25,333 nucleotides of DNA from an uncultured Collinsella sp. (GTDB lineage: Bacteria; Actinomycetota; Coriobacteriia; Coriobacteriales; Coriobacteriaceae): NCBI GenBank assembly GCA_900546825.1, contig UREE01000025.1, forward strand, positions 1 through 25,333, read 5' to 3'. Positions 14,728 through 23,369 of this stretch are shown here, piece by piece; the stretch's first letter is position 1; each line of letters begins with the position of its first letter. A program made the position numbers and the translations under genes. The notes beneath the pieces were generated by a model that was given only the letters and a program-made list of their open reading frames with translations, did no database searches and was not told the DNA's origin.

Positions 14728-15524
14728 AGCATCACGCCAATCGCGGCATGGCGCCCACAGGTGCCGTCCTCGTTACGGTAGGAATAAAAGCGGTCGTTCT
14801 GACGCACAGTCGAAAGCTGGGTATCCACGATATTATCCGCGTCCACACCGATATCTACCAACGCCTCACGAATGGCGGCAGATAGATCGAGCATGCGAGA
14901 AGCGCCCGCATCGATGCACGAAAACTCGGCGGCAAAGCGGTCCATGAGTTCCTGGGATACCTCATATTCGTCAGCCAAGATATGGGGGCCGATATAGGCG
15001 GAAACGTCGCTCGCATCGCAGCCGGCAGCATCGCAAAGCGCCTGGCACGCCTTGGCAGAAATACGTGCAATCGTGCCCTTCCAACCGGAGTGCACCACGG
15101 CAAACCCGCCGGGGGCCACCAGCACCACGGGAACGCAGTCGGCAAAGCAGAGCAGCACGGGCACGTCATGGGCCGTACAGACGATGGCATCGCAGCCCTC
15201 AGCAATCTGCTCGCGAACAGCCTCAAGATCGTCGGCGCCGTTCGAAGTCACCGTAACGATATGGTCACCATGTACCTGATTGGGCACGAGCAGATTATGC
15301 TCGCACTCAGTGGCACCCATAGCTTCGAGCGCTCGACGACGATTTTCTTGAACAGCAAAGGGGTCATCGCCTACATGCGAGCCCAGGTTGAGCGAGGAGT
15401 ACGCATCTTCAGAAACGCCACCGGTGCGCTCGGTAAAGGCAAAACGGACATCGGATGTCGCGCCCTCCACCAACGTAACTCCATCATGGTCGACACGCGA
15501 AACGTTGTCCGCACGTGCTGCCAT
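14724..15524 (-). CDS. yfiH: YfiH/YlmD multicopper-oxidase-like purine nucleoside phosphorylase (polyphenol oxidase family)
   Basis: A 266-residue member of the YfiH/LACC1 family (COG1496). Studied members cleave purine nucleosides with phosphate and may deaminate adenosine; the older laccase label is doubtful. The zinc-site residues are H85 in NQVHGD, C130 in CFADCVPV and H145 in VVHSGWKGT. The late AYIGPHI and YSYRNEDGTCGRHAAIG segments also fit. The ATG at 15524 follows AGGAGG at 9 nt; an upstream GTG at 15545 would put that site inside the gene. It is ylmD of the ylm series, next to ftsZ as expected. Its stop overlaps the pstS start by four bases, which makes it the first gene of the phosphate operon here. 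Confidence 0.93.
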   Translation of the reverse strand: MAARADNVSRVDHDGVTLVEGATSDVRFAFTERTGGVSEDAYSSLNLGSHVGDDPFAVQENRRRALEAMGATECEHNLLVPNQVHGDHIVTVTSNGADDLEAVREQIAEGCDAIVCTAHDVPVLLCFADCVPVVLVAPGGFAVVHSGWKGTIARISAKACQALCDAAGCDASDVSAYIGPHILADEYEVSQELMDRFAAEFSCIDAGASRMLDLSAAIREALVDIGVDADNIVDTQLSTVRQNDRFYSYRNEDGTCGRHAAIGVML

Positions 15525-15627
15525 ACTAAAGCCTCCTAATAACACAAGTACCGCGGCGTCGCCGCGCAGTCCGCGTTTATACGGCTGTCATACTTCCTTA
15601 AAAGGATACCCGCAGCGGTAGGGACCA

Positions 15628-15645
15628 AACGTAAAGGGAACGTAA
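15628..15645 (-). promoter_or_regulatory. Pho-box-like direct repeat upstream of yfiH-pst-phoU
   Basis: The 7-mer TTACGTT occurs twice on the minus strand with an 11-bp period (TTACGTT-CCCT-TTACGTT), the geometry recognised by PhoB/PhoP-type response regulators. It lies about 105 bp upstream of the yfiH start and downstream of the ftsZ terminator. Candidate -10 boxes TATCCT (15608-15603) and TATAAA (15581-15576) follow. A GC-rich hairpin (15552-15566) lies in the presumed leader. Sequence identity to a known Pho box is not claimed. Confidence 0.4.
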
Positions 15646-15675
15646 GGAGATTGGAGGCTTTCGTTTACAAACGAG

Positions 15676-15712
15676 AAACAAAACGGGGTGCATCCAAATG
15701 GACACACCCCGT
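15676..15712 (-). terminator. Intrinsic terminator after ftsZ
   Basis: On the minus strand a 13-bp stem (15712-15700 with 15695-15683, two wobble pairs) with a 4-nt loop is followed by TTTGTTT. It begins 22 bp past the ftsZ stop and separates the dcw transcript from the yfiH-pst operon. Confidence 0.88.
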
Positions 15713-15734
15713 GCAGGTCGTTGAGAAAAACGAA

Positions 15735-16889
15735 CTAGAAGCTACCGCGCTTCAGGAAGTCGGGAAGCTCGAACTGGTCGTTGCCAAAGTTGGGCAGCTC
15801 GGTACCACCGACGTTGCGGGTCGGAGCGGCCTGAGCCGGGCTGGCAGCCGGAGCGGTGCGCTGCGGCTCAGCGGAGGCAGCGGCCTTGCTCTGAGACTGC
15901 TGAGCAGCAAAGAGCTCATCCTGACGGTTGACATTGGAGTCGGAGAAGCCCGTAGCGATGACGGTGATACGCACCTGATCGCCCAGGGACTCGTCGACAA
16001 CGGTACCGAAGATGATGTTGGCCTCGGGGTCGACGGCGTTGGCGACAACGTCGGCGGCGTCGCTGATCTCCTGGATGCCCAGGTCCTTGGAACCGGCGAT
16101 GGAGAGCAGCACGCGCGTGGCACCATCGATGGAGCTCTCGAGCAGCGGGCTGGAGATGGCCTGCTGGGCAGCGTCGACGGCACGAGTATCCCCAGAAGAG
16201 GTACCGATACCCATCATGGCGGTACCGGCCTGCTTCATGATGGTCTTAACATCGGCGAAGTCCAGGTTGATGATACCGGGGACGGTGATGAGGTCGGTGA
16301 TGCCCTGGGTGCCCTGGGAAAGGACGCCATCGGCAATCGCGAAGGCCTCGAGCATGGTGGTCTTCTTCTCGGCGATGTCGAGCAGCTTATCGTTAGGAAT
16401 GACGATCATGGTGTCGACGCAATCGGAGAGGGTCTTGATGCCCTCCTCGGCGCTCTTCTTACGCTTGCGGCCCTCGAAGGTGAAGGGCTTGGTCACGACG
16501 GCGACGGTCAGTGCGCCGACCTCGTTCATCGCGATATCGGCAACGATGGGAGCAGCGCCGGTACCGGTGCCGCCGCCCTCGCCGCAGGTGATAAACACCA
16601 TGTCGGCGCCAGCGAGCGCCTCGGCGATGTCGTCGCGGGACTCATCGGCAGCCTTGCGGCCAACCTCGGGGTTGGCGCCGGCGCCCAGGCCGCGGGTAAG
16701 GTCGGTGCCGATGTGCACCTTGATATCGGCATCAGAGATCGCGAGTGCCTGAGCATCGGTGTTGATGGCAACAAACTCGACGCCGCGGATGCCCTCTTCG
16801 ATCATTCGATTGACCGCGTTGGTACCGCCGCCGCCGACGCCGACCACCTTAATGACGGCAAGGTAGTTGTTGATCTCTGTCTCGTGCAT
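15735..16889 (-). CDS. ftsZ: Cell-division GTPase FtsZ
   Basis: The tubulin homologue that forms the Z ring. From the chosen start it has 384 residues. Visible elements are the GTPase N-terminus VIKVVGVGGGGTNAVNRM (12-29), the tubulin signature GGGTGTG (105-111), and the synergy-loop NLDFAD (208-213) that completes the catalytic site of the neighbouring subunit. A Ser/Ala/Pro-rich linker (about 318-365) and the C-terminal peptide ELPDFLKRGSF that binds SepF and other anchors follow. The ATG at 16889 follows GGAGGA; an in-frame ATG at 16919 would add ten residues foreign to the family. A terminator follows the gene. Confidence 0.98.
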   Translation of the reverse strand: MHETEINNYLAVIKVVGVGGGGTNAVNRMIEEGIRGVEFVAINTDAQALAISDADIKVHIGTDLTRGLGAGANPEVGRKAADESRDDIAEALAGADMVFITCGEGGGTGTGAAPIVADIAMNEVGALTVAVVTKPFTFEGRKRKKSAEEGIKTLSDCVDTMIVIPNDKLLDIAEKKTTMLEAFAIADGVLSQGTQGITDLITVPGIINLDFADVKTIMKQAGTAMMGIGTSSGDTRAVDAAQQAISSPLLESSIDGATRVLLSIAGSKDLGIQEISDAADVVANAVDPEANIIFGTVVDESLGDQVRITVIATGFSDSNVNRQDELFAAQQSQSKAAASAEPQRTAPAASPAQAAPTRNVGGTELPNFGNDQFELPDFLKRGSF

Positions 16890-17088
16890 GTCGGTCCTCC
16901 GAACAAAGGTTATAGCCATAGCATGGGTCGACCCCTGCGCACATTAACCTTCAGGTTGAAAGTAAATGCAAAGGTAAACCGTATTATGTTTGCACATTAT
17001 GAACGTATCAGTCAAATAATTGACCGTGAAAACCAAACAAACCAGATAAACGGCGTGGTATGGCCCCTCAACAAAGCATCAACCAGCG
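16890..17088 (-). promoter_or_regulatory. AT-rich ftsQ-ftsZ spacer, probable ftsZ promoter region
   Basis: This 199-bp gap is much more AT-rich than its surroundings. On the minus strand it holds TTGACT followed by two CATAAT boxes, but no pair has a standard 16-18 bp spacer. An inverted repeat GTCAA-ATAA-TTGAC (17011-17024) overlaps the TTGAC box, and a perfect palindrome GGGTCGACCC (16925-16934) lies about 35 bp before the start codon. Together they suggest ftsZ has its own regulated promoter, as in many bacteria. No terminator is seen after ftsQ. Confidence 0.4.
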
Positions 17089-18345
17089 CTACGAGGTCGG
17101 AGCATTCCTAAATGTGTAGTTGCCTGGAGAGCGCACATTGATATACGTTACGCCCTCTACCTGCGAAAGCAACTTGGTGACTACGCGTTCCTTCTTGGCG
17201 ATATCGTCCGAATCGCCCAGCGACACCTCAATGCCGTTATTGAGGTTTGCCGAGATGGCTTCGACCGAAGGCGTGGAAATATCCTTGACTTGTCCCAAGA
17301 ACTCGCTCGAAAAACCACGCACATAATCCAGGCCGGCCTTAACGGCTTTGGAGTTAACCGCCTGGCCGGAAACTGGAGCGACATCCGCCGAGACATCAGT
17401 CAACAACACCGCGCCATAATGCTTGGCGAGCGCCAGCGCGGCATCGATTCCGGTCAAGGTATTTGAGCCCTGCCCTGTCGTGATGACGTTGCCCTGGTCG
17501 TCCACTTCGACCGACGTCGACAGCGGGGCGATCCAGGTGTCATCGTCTCCGATAGCCCAGGCAAGGTCGTCGGAGCTGATATACGCAATGGCGATAACTT
17601 TACGCTCCGTCGGCGTGATGATAAGCGTATGGGGAAACTGGCGCTGGACATCCACGCCCGAAACCCACGGGTTCTGCTTGAGATCCTCGGTAATCTGGTC
17701 GGGATCGACGTTAAAAAGCGACGTTCCCTCGGGCAAGTCGATCAGCTGGATAGCATCGTGCTTCGTCACATGCTCGCTGCCTTGAATCTGAATATCAGTG
17801 GCAGTAAACAATCCAGAGTTGATCACCACGATGGCAACGACGACGAGCACGGCCAAGACGGCCAGAACGCCGCCCACGATTTTGCCTTTGCCTGTAACGA
17901 CAGAAGCGGCGTCTGATGTTTTATTTGCCATCGCTCCAAGTGAAGATAACGGGTTGAAACCTTTTTTACTCGAAGGCTTCTTGGCGGTAGCCGGCACCGA
18001 TGTCAGCGAGCGCGGTTTCGATGCGCCCAGCGTGCGACCTGGACGCGCCGCTTTAGTTCCCGTCGAGGGCTTGGGAGCTGCCATGGGACGGGCAGGCTTG
18101 GCGCCCATAACAGGCTTTGACGTCACCGAGGGACGCGAGGACTTTTTTGCGGCTGGACGATTACCGAGCTGCGAGCCGACGACCGGACGACTGGTCTGTC
18201 GAGCATGCCCGACAGACTTAGAGTGCGCGACGGTATTGCGTTGAGGTTTGGCAGGCGCGCCGGAACGCCCTCCGGCGCGGCGGAAGGTGGGTTTCGATGC
18301 TCTAGAAGCCGAGGAATTTAACTTCCGGTCTGAGCTCGATGCCAT
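17089..18345 (-). CDS. ftsQ: Divisome protein FtsQ/DivIB with long basic N-terminal tail
   Basis: A bitopic membrane protein that links early and late divisome assembly, 418 residues. One membrane helix (about 156-176) separates the cytoplasm from the extracellular POTRA domain (about 182-252: FTATDIQIQGSEHVTKHDAI, then VSGVDVQRQFPHTLIITPTERK). The FtsQ beta-domain runs to the end. The cytoplasmic tail of about 150 residues is unusually long and rich in Lys, Arg, Pro, Ser and Ala, with repeated KPxxG-type motifs; it is probably disordered. The ATG at 18345 has GGGAGG just upstream and lies inside murB, giving a 44-nt overlap. The next Met is at residue 80, so a later start would not remove the tail. 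Confidence 0.9.
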   Translation of the reverse strand: MASSSDRKLNSSASRASKPTFRRAGGRSGAPAKPQRNTVAHSKSVGHARQTSRPVVGSQLGNRPAAKKSSRPSVTSKPVMGAKPARPMAAPKPSTGTKAARPGRTLGASKPRSLTSVPATAKKPSSKKGFNPLSSLGAMANKTSDAASVVTGKGKIVGGVLAVLAVLVVVAIVVINSGLFTATDIQIQGSEHVTKHDAIQLIDLPEGTSLFNVDPDQITEDLKQNPWVSGVDVQRQFPHTLIITPTERKVIAIAYISSDDLAWAIGDDDTWIAPLSTSVEVDDQGNVITTGQGSNTLTGIDAALALAKHYGAVLLTDVSADVAPVSGQAVNSKAVKAGLDYVRGFSSEFLGQVKDISTPSVEAISANLNNGIEVSLGDSDDIAKKERVVTKLLSQVEGVTYINVRSPGNYTFRNAPTS

Positions 18346-19213
18346 ACGCCTCCCTCACCTTTCCGTGCACATGTCTGATAACCGCGGCAACGTCATCGGC
18401 CGAGGCAGTTCCGTTATTAACGATAAAATTAGCGTGAACGGGCGAAACTTCCGCGCCGCCAATCGAAAAACCCTTTAATCCACAATCCTCGATAAGCTTG
18501 CCCACACTCGCATCGGGCGGGTTGCGAAAGACAGACCCGCAGGATGCGCGACCCATGGGCTGCGTACGCTTGCGCCTCGTCAGGTACCGCTCCATGCGCT
18601 CGCGAATGTCGGCCTTGGGCGCCGGTTTAAGCTTGAACACGCACTCGAGGATGATCTCATTGCGGGGAAGGCTACATTCGCGGTAGTCCCAAGTGATCTC
18701 GGACCCCGCATAATGCTTGATACCGGATGCCGGGTCAAACGTTACGACATCCTCAACCAGCGAGCCAATCCACTCGGTCCGTGTGCCGGCATTCATGGAT
18801 ATCGCACCGCCGACCGAACCAGGAATGCCAACGGCAAACTCAAGGCCCGAGAGGCTACGCGACAGGGCATCGTTGACCAGGCGCGCAAACATCACGCCCG
18901 CACCGACCGTCAGCGTACAACCGTCATCGGCAACAACCGTGCGCTGAAACTCACGTCCGAGCGAAATGACGGCACCGCGATAACCGCCATCGGCAACCAG
19001 CAGATTGGAGCCCTTGCCGATGATGACCCACGGCACCTGCTCGCGATCGAGCACCGCCACGGCGCGGCGGAGGGCATGATAGCTATGGCACGTCACAAAG
19101 AGGTCGGCCTTGCCGCCGATACGATAGCTCGTATGACGCGCAAGGCGCTCGTCCTCGATCACATCCGTGTCGATCATGCCCGAGAGCGCCATGACGGCGT
19201 TAAACAGACCCAT
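18302..19213 (-). CDS. murB: UDP-N-acetylenolpyruvoylglucosamine reductase MurB
   Basis: The FAD- and NADPH-dependent enzyme that reduces enolpyruvyl-UDP-GlcNAc to UDP-MurNAc, the second committed step of peptidoglycan synthesis. The 303-residue length fits the short type II form. Motifs are HTSYRIGGKADL (27-38), the FAD site GKGSNLLVADGGYRG (66-80), FAVGIPGSVGGAISMNAG (126-143), the proton-donor serine S227 in CGSVFRNP, and E297 in LRPEVKF. The ATG at 19213 lies 5 nt after murC. The 3' end overlaps ftsQ by 44 nt. Confidence 0.97.
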   Translation of the reverse strand: MGLFNAVMALSGMIDTDVIEDERLARHTSYRIGGKADLFVTCHSYHALRRAVAVLDREQVPWVIIGKGSNLLVADGGYRGAVISLGREFQRTVVADDGCTLTVGAGVMFARLVNDALSRSLSGLEFAVGIPGSVGGAISMNAGTRTEWIGSLVEDVVTFDPASGIKHYAGSEITWDYRECSLPRNEIILECVFKLKPAPKADIRERMERYLTRRKRTQPMGRASCGSVFRNPPDASVGKLIEDCGLKGFSIGGAEVSPVHANFIVNNGTASADDVAAVIRHVHGKVREAYGIELRPEVKFLGF

Positions 19214-19218
19214 TAGAC

Positions 19219-20637
19219 TTAAGCGTCTTTCTTGGCAGTCAGATACTCAATGAACTCGGGACCGACGGTCGTAACGTCGCCGGCACCCATGGTGAGTAGC
19301 AGGTCGCCCTCGCCCACCATCTGCTCGAGCTCCTGATTGAGCTCAAGACGGCTGGAGCAGTACACGACCTCCTTGCCAGGATGCTTGGCGCGCACGGTAT
19401 CGGCGAGCATCTTAGAGGTGACACCCGGAATGGGCATCTCGCCAGCCGAGAACACATCAATCAGCAGCAGTTTATCGGCATTGGCAAATGCATCGGCAAA
19501 GTCGTCGCACAGGGCCTGCAGGCGCGAATAGCGGTGCGGCTGGAACACGACATCGACGTGCTTGTAGCCTAGCGAGGAAGCGGCAGCAAGCGTCGCCTTG
19601 ATCTCGGTGGGGTGATGGCCGTAATCATCGACCACGGTGATGCCATCGATATCGCCCACGTGGGTAAAGCGACGGCGGACGCCCTCAAAGCTCGAGAGCG
19701 CCTTGGCGGCGGCGTCGATGTCAAGGCCCAGGACATGGGCGACGGTGAGCACCGCCGTGGCGTTGAGCATGTTGTGGCGACCGGGGTTGCTCTTGATCTC
19801 CACAGCGTGCTCAGTGCCGTCCTCAAAGCGAACGATAAAGTCACTCTGGATGCCCTTGACATCCGGGTGCACGCAGACGATGTCGTTGCTCTCGGCAAAG
19901 CCGTAGGAAAGCACGTGACGGCCCGTCGACTTGGCGAGCTCGACCAGATGCGGGTCCTCGCCGCAGACGATGACGGTGCCGTCCTCGCCCACCAGGCTCA
20001 TGAATTTGGCGAAAGTTGCCTCGATCTCCTCGATACCCGAGTAGTGATCGAGGTGGTCGACCTCGACGTTGGTCACAATGACCACGTTGGGGTTCAGGAA
20101 CAGGAAGGAGCTGTCGGACTCGTCGGCCTCGGCGACAAAGTAGTCGCCCGAGCCGTTCTTGCCGTTCGTGTCATAGCCCTCGACGATGCCGCCGATCAAG
20201 AAGCTCGGATCCAGACCCATGCGGTCGAGCATGGTGGCGCACATCGAAGACGTGGTGGTCTTGCCATGCGTGCCGGCAACAGCGACGGTGGTGTAGCCGT
20301 GGCCCAAAGCAGAGAGCATCTTGGCACGGGGCCACACGGGAATACCCAGCTCGCGAGCGCGCACGAGTTCAGGGTTGGACTCCGGAATAGCGGTGGACAC
20401 AACAACCACGTCGGGCTTGACCTCGTCGATCGTGGCGGCCTCATGGCCCACATGCACCTTCACACCAGCGCGGGTAAGCTGGCGGATATAACGTGACGTC
20501 TTAAGGTCGGAGCCGGTAACGGCATAACCGCGCTCGTGCAGAACGAGGGCGATGCCGCTCATGCCGGCGCCGCCGATACCGATAAAGTGGGCGCTCTTAA
20601 ACTCGGGCGCGGAGGTTGCAGTCTGGGAATCAGCCAT
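19219..20637 (-). CDS. murC: UDP-N-acetylmuramate--L-alanine ligase MurC
   Basis: The ATP-dependent cytosolic ligase that adds L-Ala to UDP-MurNAc. The protein has 472 residues from the chosen start. The substrate Rossmann loop is FIGIGGAGMSGIAL (18-31), the ATP loop is AGTHGKTTT (121-129), and the family's DYGHHPTEIKATL and FQPHRYSR segments are present in the C-terminal part. The ATG at 20637 is preceded by AAGGAG at 11 nt. An in-frame GTG at 20664 lies upstream of that site and is less likely. The gene stands 97 bp after murG and 5 bp before murB. Confidence 0.97.
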   Translation of the reverse strand: MADSQTATSAPEFKSAHFIGIGGAGMSGIALVLHERGYAVTGSDLKTSRYIRQLTRAGVKVHVGHEAATIDEVKPDVVVVSTAIPESNPELVRARELGIPVWPRAKMLSALGHGYTTVAVAGTHGKTTTSSMCATMLDRMGLDPSFLIGGIVEGYDTNGKNGSGDYFVAEADESDSSFLFLNPNVVIVTNVEVDHLDHYSGIEEIEATFAKFMSLVGEDGTVIVCGEDPHLVELAKSTGRHVLSYGFAESNDIVCVHPDVKGIQSDFIVRFEDGTEHAVEIKSNPGRHNMLNATAVLTVAHVLGLDIDAAAKALSSFEGVRRRFTHVGDIDGITVVDDYGHHPTEIKATLAAASSLGYKHVDVVFQPHRYSRLQALCDDFADAFANADKLLLIDVFSAGEMPIPGVTSKMLADTVRAKHPGKEVVYCSSRLELNQELEQMVGEGDLLLTMGAGDVTTVGPEFIEYLTAKKDA

Positions 20638-20734
20638 GTGCTCGTGTACTCCTTGCGTAAACACTGCCTGTAACCCGTTAACTGTACCGCACCTACCGCA
20701 TCAGCGCGAGGGCGACCGACGATATCCCGTCTAA

Positions 20735-21850
20735 CTAACGCAAACCCTCTACCGCATCCGCCAGAAGAGCGGCGGCCCTATCCTGAGCCAGACCACGCGC
20801 CGCCTGACGCATGGCGTCGCGTGCCGCCGCGTCATCGACCAGGTGCAGCAGCTCATCGGCAAAGGCAGAACCGCCGATATCGGCATCGGCACAGAGCACG
20901 CCTGCCCCGGCGTCGACCAGATAACGGGCATTGGTGGTTTGGTGGTCGGCCGTCGCATGCGGGTACGGCACGAGCACCGAGGGCACGGCGAGCGCAGCGA
21001 TCTCGGCCACGCTCGATGCGCCCGAACGCGATAGCACCAAATCGGCAGCAGCCAGCATGTCGCCCATGTTGTCGATGTAAGGCTGGACGCGGTAACGCTT
21101 CGCCTCCTCGGGCGTCAGCGCCAAAGCGCGCTCGGTTTCCTCAAAGCCGTCGGCACCCGTCGAATGCAACACATAGAGGTTCTTGCGCGAAAGCAGCTCG
21201 TTTTTGAGCGAAGCCACGCGCTCGTTGAGGTGCTGGGCGCCAAGTGAACCGCCAAAGACGAGCAGCAGCGTAGCGTCCTCGGGAACGCCAAGTGCCTTGC
21301 GGCCGCGAGCGCGATCGCCCTCGATCACCGAGCGACGTACGGGGTTGCCGGTCATGAGCACGTGGTCAGGGTCACCTTCGCGCTCAAAGACCGAACGCGC
21401 TGCCGGCACCGAGATGCACACGCGAGCGGCGTGGGAGTTCATCATCTTGTTGGCCAGGCCCGGAACAGAGTTCTGCTCATGCAGCAGATACGGAACGCCT
21501 GCGCCCTTGCACCACCCCAGCAACGGAACCTCGACATAGGCACCAAAACCGATGGCGGCATCGGGCTTGCCGACCTTTGAGAAATGACTGGCGAGCGCAC
21601 GCTTGGCCTTGTTGACACGCCACAGCGAGGTCAGCGCCGTCCAAGGACGGGAGCGGTCGAAGCCCGTAACCGTAATGGGCACAAAATCAAACCCAGCCTC
21701 GGGGACCAGACGACCCTCGAGCTTGCGCGACTGGCCCACGAACACAACGTGGTGGCCACGGTCACGCAGCTCTTCGGCCAAGGCGAGCGCGGGGTTGATA
21801 TGCCCTGCCGTGCCGCCGGCTGCAATAGCAACGGTCATCTTATCGGTCAT
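20735..21850 (-). CDS. murG: Lipid II synthase MurG (UDP-GlcNAc:lipid I transferase)
   Basis: A peripheral membrane GT-B glycosyltransferase that adds GlcNAc to lipid I, completing lipid II. It has 371 residues. Motifs are the N-terminal glycine loop AAGGTAGHINPAL (10-22), a second loop VFGGSLGAQHLNE, and the donor-binding SRSGASSVAEIAALAVPSVLVPYPHATADHQTTNA region. The ATG at 21850 follows AGGGA at 5 nt and overlaps the end of ftsW by 11 nt. An ATG at 21838 just past the ftsW stop is an alternative. Confidence 0.96.
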   Translation of the reverse strand: MTDKMTVAIAAGGTAGHINPALALAEELRDRGHHVVFVGQSRKLEGRLVPEAGFDFVPITVTGFDRSRPWTALTSLWRVNKAKRALASHFSKVGKPDAAIGFGAYVEVPLLGWCKGAGVPYLLHEQNSVPGLANKMMNSHAARVCISVPAARSVFEREGDPDHVLMTGNPVRRSVIEGDRARGRKALGVPEDATLLLVFGGSLGAQHLNERVASLKNELLSRKNLYVLHSTGADGFEETERALALTPEEAKRYRVQPYIDNMGDMLAAADLVLSRSGASSVAEIAALAVPSVLVPYPHATADHQTTNARYLVDAGAGVLCADADIGGSAFADELLHLVDDAAARDAMRQAARGLAQDRAAALLADAVEGLR

Positions 21851-23360
21851 GGTAGTCCCTTCGTACACGCGGTCCCTGTTCGTCGGTGCGCAAACGCGCC
21901 GACGGGTCCGAGTTCAAATCGATTCGATTATATCCGCCGCCCGCATTGCGAGGAGTTGGGCGCTGCGGACGACCTTGCGGCGCCGTTCGCTGACGCGGAC
22001 GGGCTGCCGGCTCGGTCGCAGAGCCATCCAGAACGGTAAAGCCGTTACGCGAAGACCGCTCGCCGCGCACGTGGGGCACGCCGGCGGTACTCTCATCCAT
22101 AACGGCAAAGCTCTCGCGGCGACGGTCGTACTCATCGCGACGGGCGCTCTCGTACGAAACGCGTAGGATCAGACCGGCAAGCATAAGCGACACAATAATC
22201 GACGAACCGCCATAGCTAATAAACGGCAACGGTTTGCCCGTCATGGGAAACACGTTGAGGATGCCCAGCGCATTGATCAAAAACTGCACCGCGAGAATGA
22301 CCGCAGAGCCAGACGCCATGAGCGCGCCCCGACGATCGGTCGCCTGCTCGGCAATGCGAAACGCCGAGTAGATCAGCATCGCAAACACCAAGAAGAACAG
22401 GACGGTTCCGACAAAACCGACTTCCTCGCCAATGATGGCCAGGATGTAGTCATTGTGCGCCTCGGGCAGATACGAGTACTTCATGGTTGAGTTGCCGATG
22501 CCACGGCCGAACAGACCGCCCGAGGCAAAGGCCATGATGGCAAGCGTGGCCTGATAGCCGTCACCATACTCGTCGGCCCAAGGGTTCAAGGCAACCTGAA
22601 TACGCACCATACGGTATGGCTCTGCGACAAGCGCAATCACGATCACGAGAATGCCGAAGATTAGCACGCCGATGATAAATCTGGGGTCGAGACCCGCAAA
22701 CAACGCCATGCACATGAGGGTCAACAGGATGATCAGGACGGTACCGAAATCGGGCTGGATAAAGATCAGAAAGAGCGAAATGCCCAGGTAGATGCCCATC
22801 TTGCGAAGGAATTCGTTGATGTTGCCACCGGGCGAAAAGAAGCGATCGAGCATGATGGCCGAATACGCAATGGCAAATGGCTTTAAAAACTCGGAAGGCT
22901 GGAACTGAATGCCGGCGATGTTGAGCCAGCGCGTGGCGCCACGGCTGCCGCTGCCCACCAAGAACACCAGAAACAGTAGCCCTATCATGCCTATGAGGAA
23001 GATCCTGAGCACATCCTCCCCAAACCAGCTGTCCGGCAAAACGCGCACGATGGCAATCAGCGCCAGAACACCGACCACGGCAAACGCAGCCTGTCGACCC
23101 AGAAAAAACGTCGCTGAGCCATTCTCGTGCAGCGCCTCGACCGAAGACGCCGAGTACACCATCAGCAGGCCAAAACACACCAAGATAAACAGACAGGCCA
23201 TGAATATCAGACGGGGGCGCATGATGCGGGCGGGAACGCCGGCAATATAGCGTTCGCTAAACGACCGCCCGCCGCGACCGGAACGCGGTGTGCTACGCCG
23301 CGAGGAAGCACGGTCCGAGTCGGGCCTCCTCATACCTTGTCGGGGGCTCTCCTCTCTCAC
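21840..23360 (-). CDS. ftsW: Septal peptidoglycan polymerase FtsW
   Basis: A SEDS-family integral membrane glycosyltransferase that polymerises lipid II at the septum with its class B PBP partner. It is about 506 residues, longer than the usual 370-420. The core has about ten helices starting near residue 47 (RLIFMACLFILVCFGLLMVYSASS). The family signature PLPFISYGGSSIIVSLMLAGLILRVS is at the last helix. A basic Ser/Arg-rich N-terminal tail (1-45) and a C-terminal tail of about 105 residues, rich in Arg and Pro, are extra. GTG 23360 is preferred because AGGGG stands 6 nt upstream. ATG 23333 is the alternative. It begins 9 nt after murD ends. Confidence 0.94.
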   Translation of the reverse strand: MREESPRQGMRRPDSDRASSRRSTPRSGRGGRSFSERYIAGVPARIMRPRLIFMACLFILVCFGLLMVYSASSVEALHENGSATFFLGRQAAFAVVGVLALIAIVRVLPDSWFGEDVLRIFLIGMIGLLFLVFLVGSGSRGATRWLNIAGIQFQPSEFLKPFAIAYSAIMLDRFFSPGGNINEFLRKMGIYLGISLFLIFIQPDFGTVLIILLTLMCMALFAGLDPRFIIGVLIFGILVIVIALVAEPYRMVRIQVALNPWADEYGDGYQATLAIMAFASGGLFGRGIGNSTMKYSYLPEAHNDYILAIIGEEVGFVGTVLFFLVFAMLIYSAFRIAEQATDRRGALMASGSAVILAVQFLINALGILNVFPMTGKPLPFISYGGSSIIVSLMLAGLILRVSYESARRDEYDRRRESFAVMDESTAGVPHVRGERSSRNGFTVLDGSATEPAARPRQRTAPQGRPQRPTPRNAGGGYNRIDLNSDPSARLRTDEQGPRVRRDYHDR

Positions 23361-23369
23361 CGGCAACCC

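Noticed and set aside
15651..17111. Plus-strand open frame of 486 codons
   Set aside because: It is antisense to ftsZ, with a Gly/Asp/Val-rich product caused by the C-rich third positions of ftsZ.
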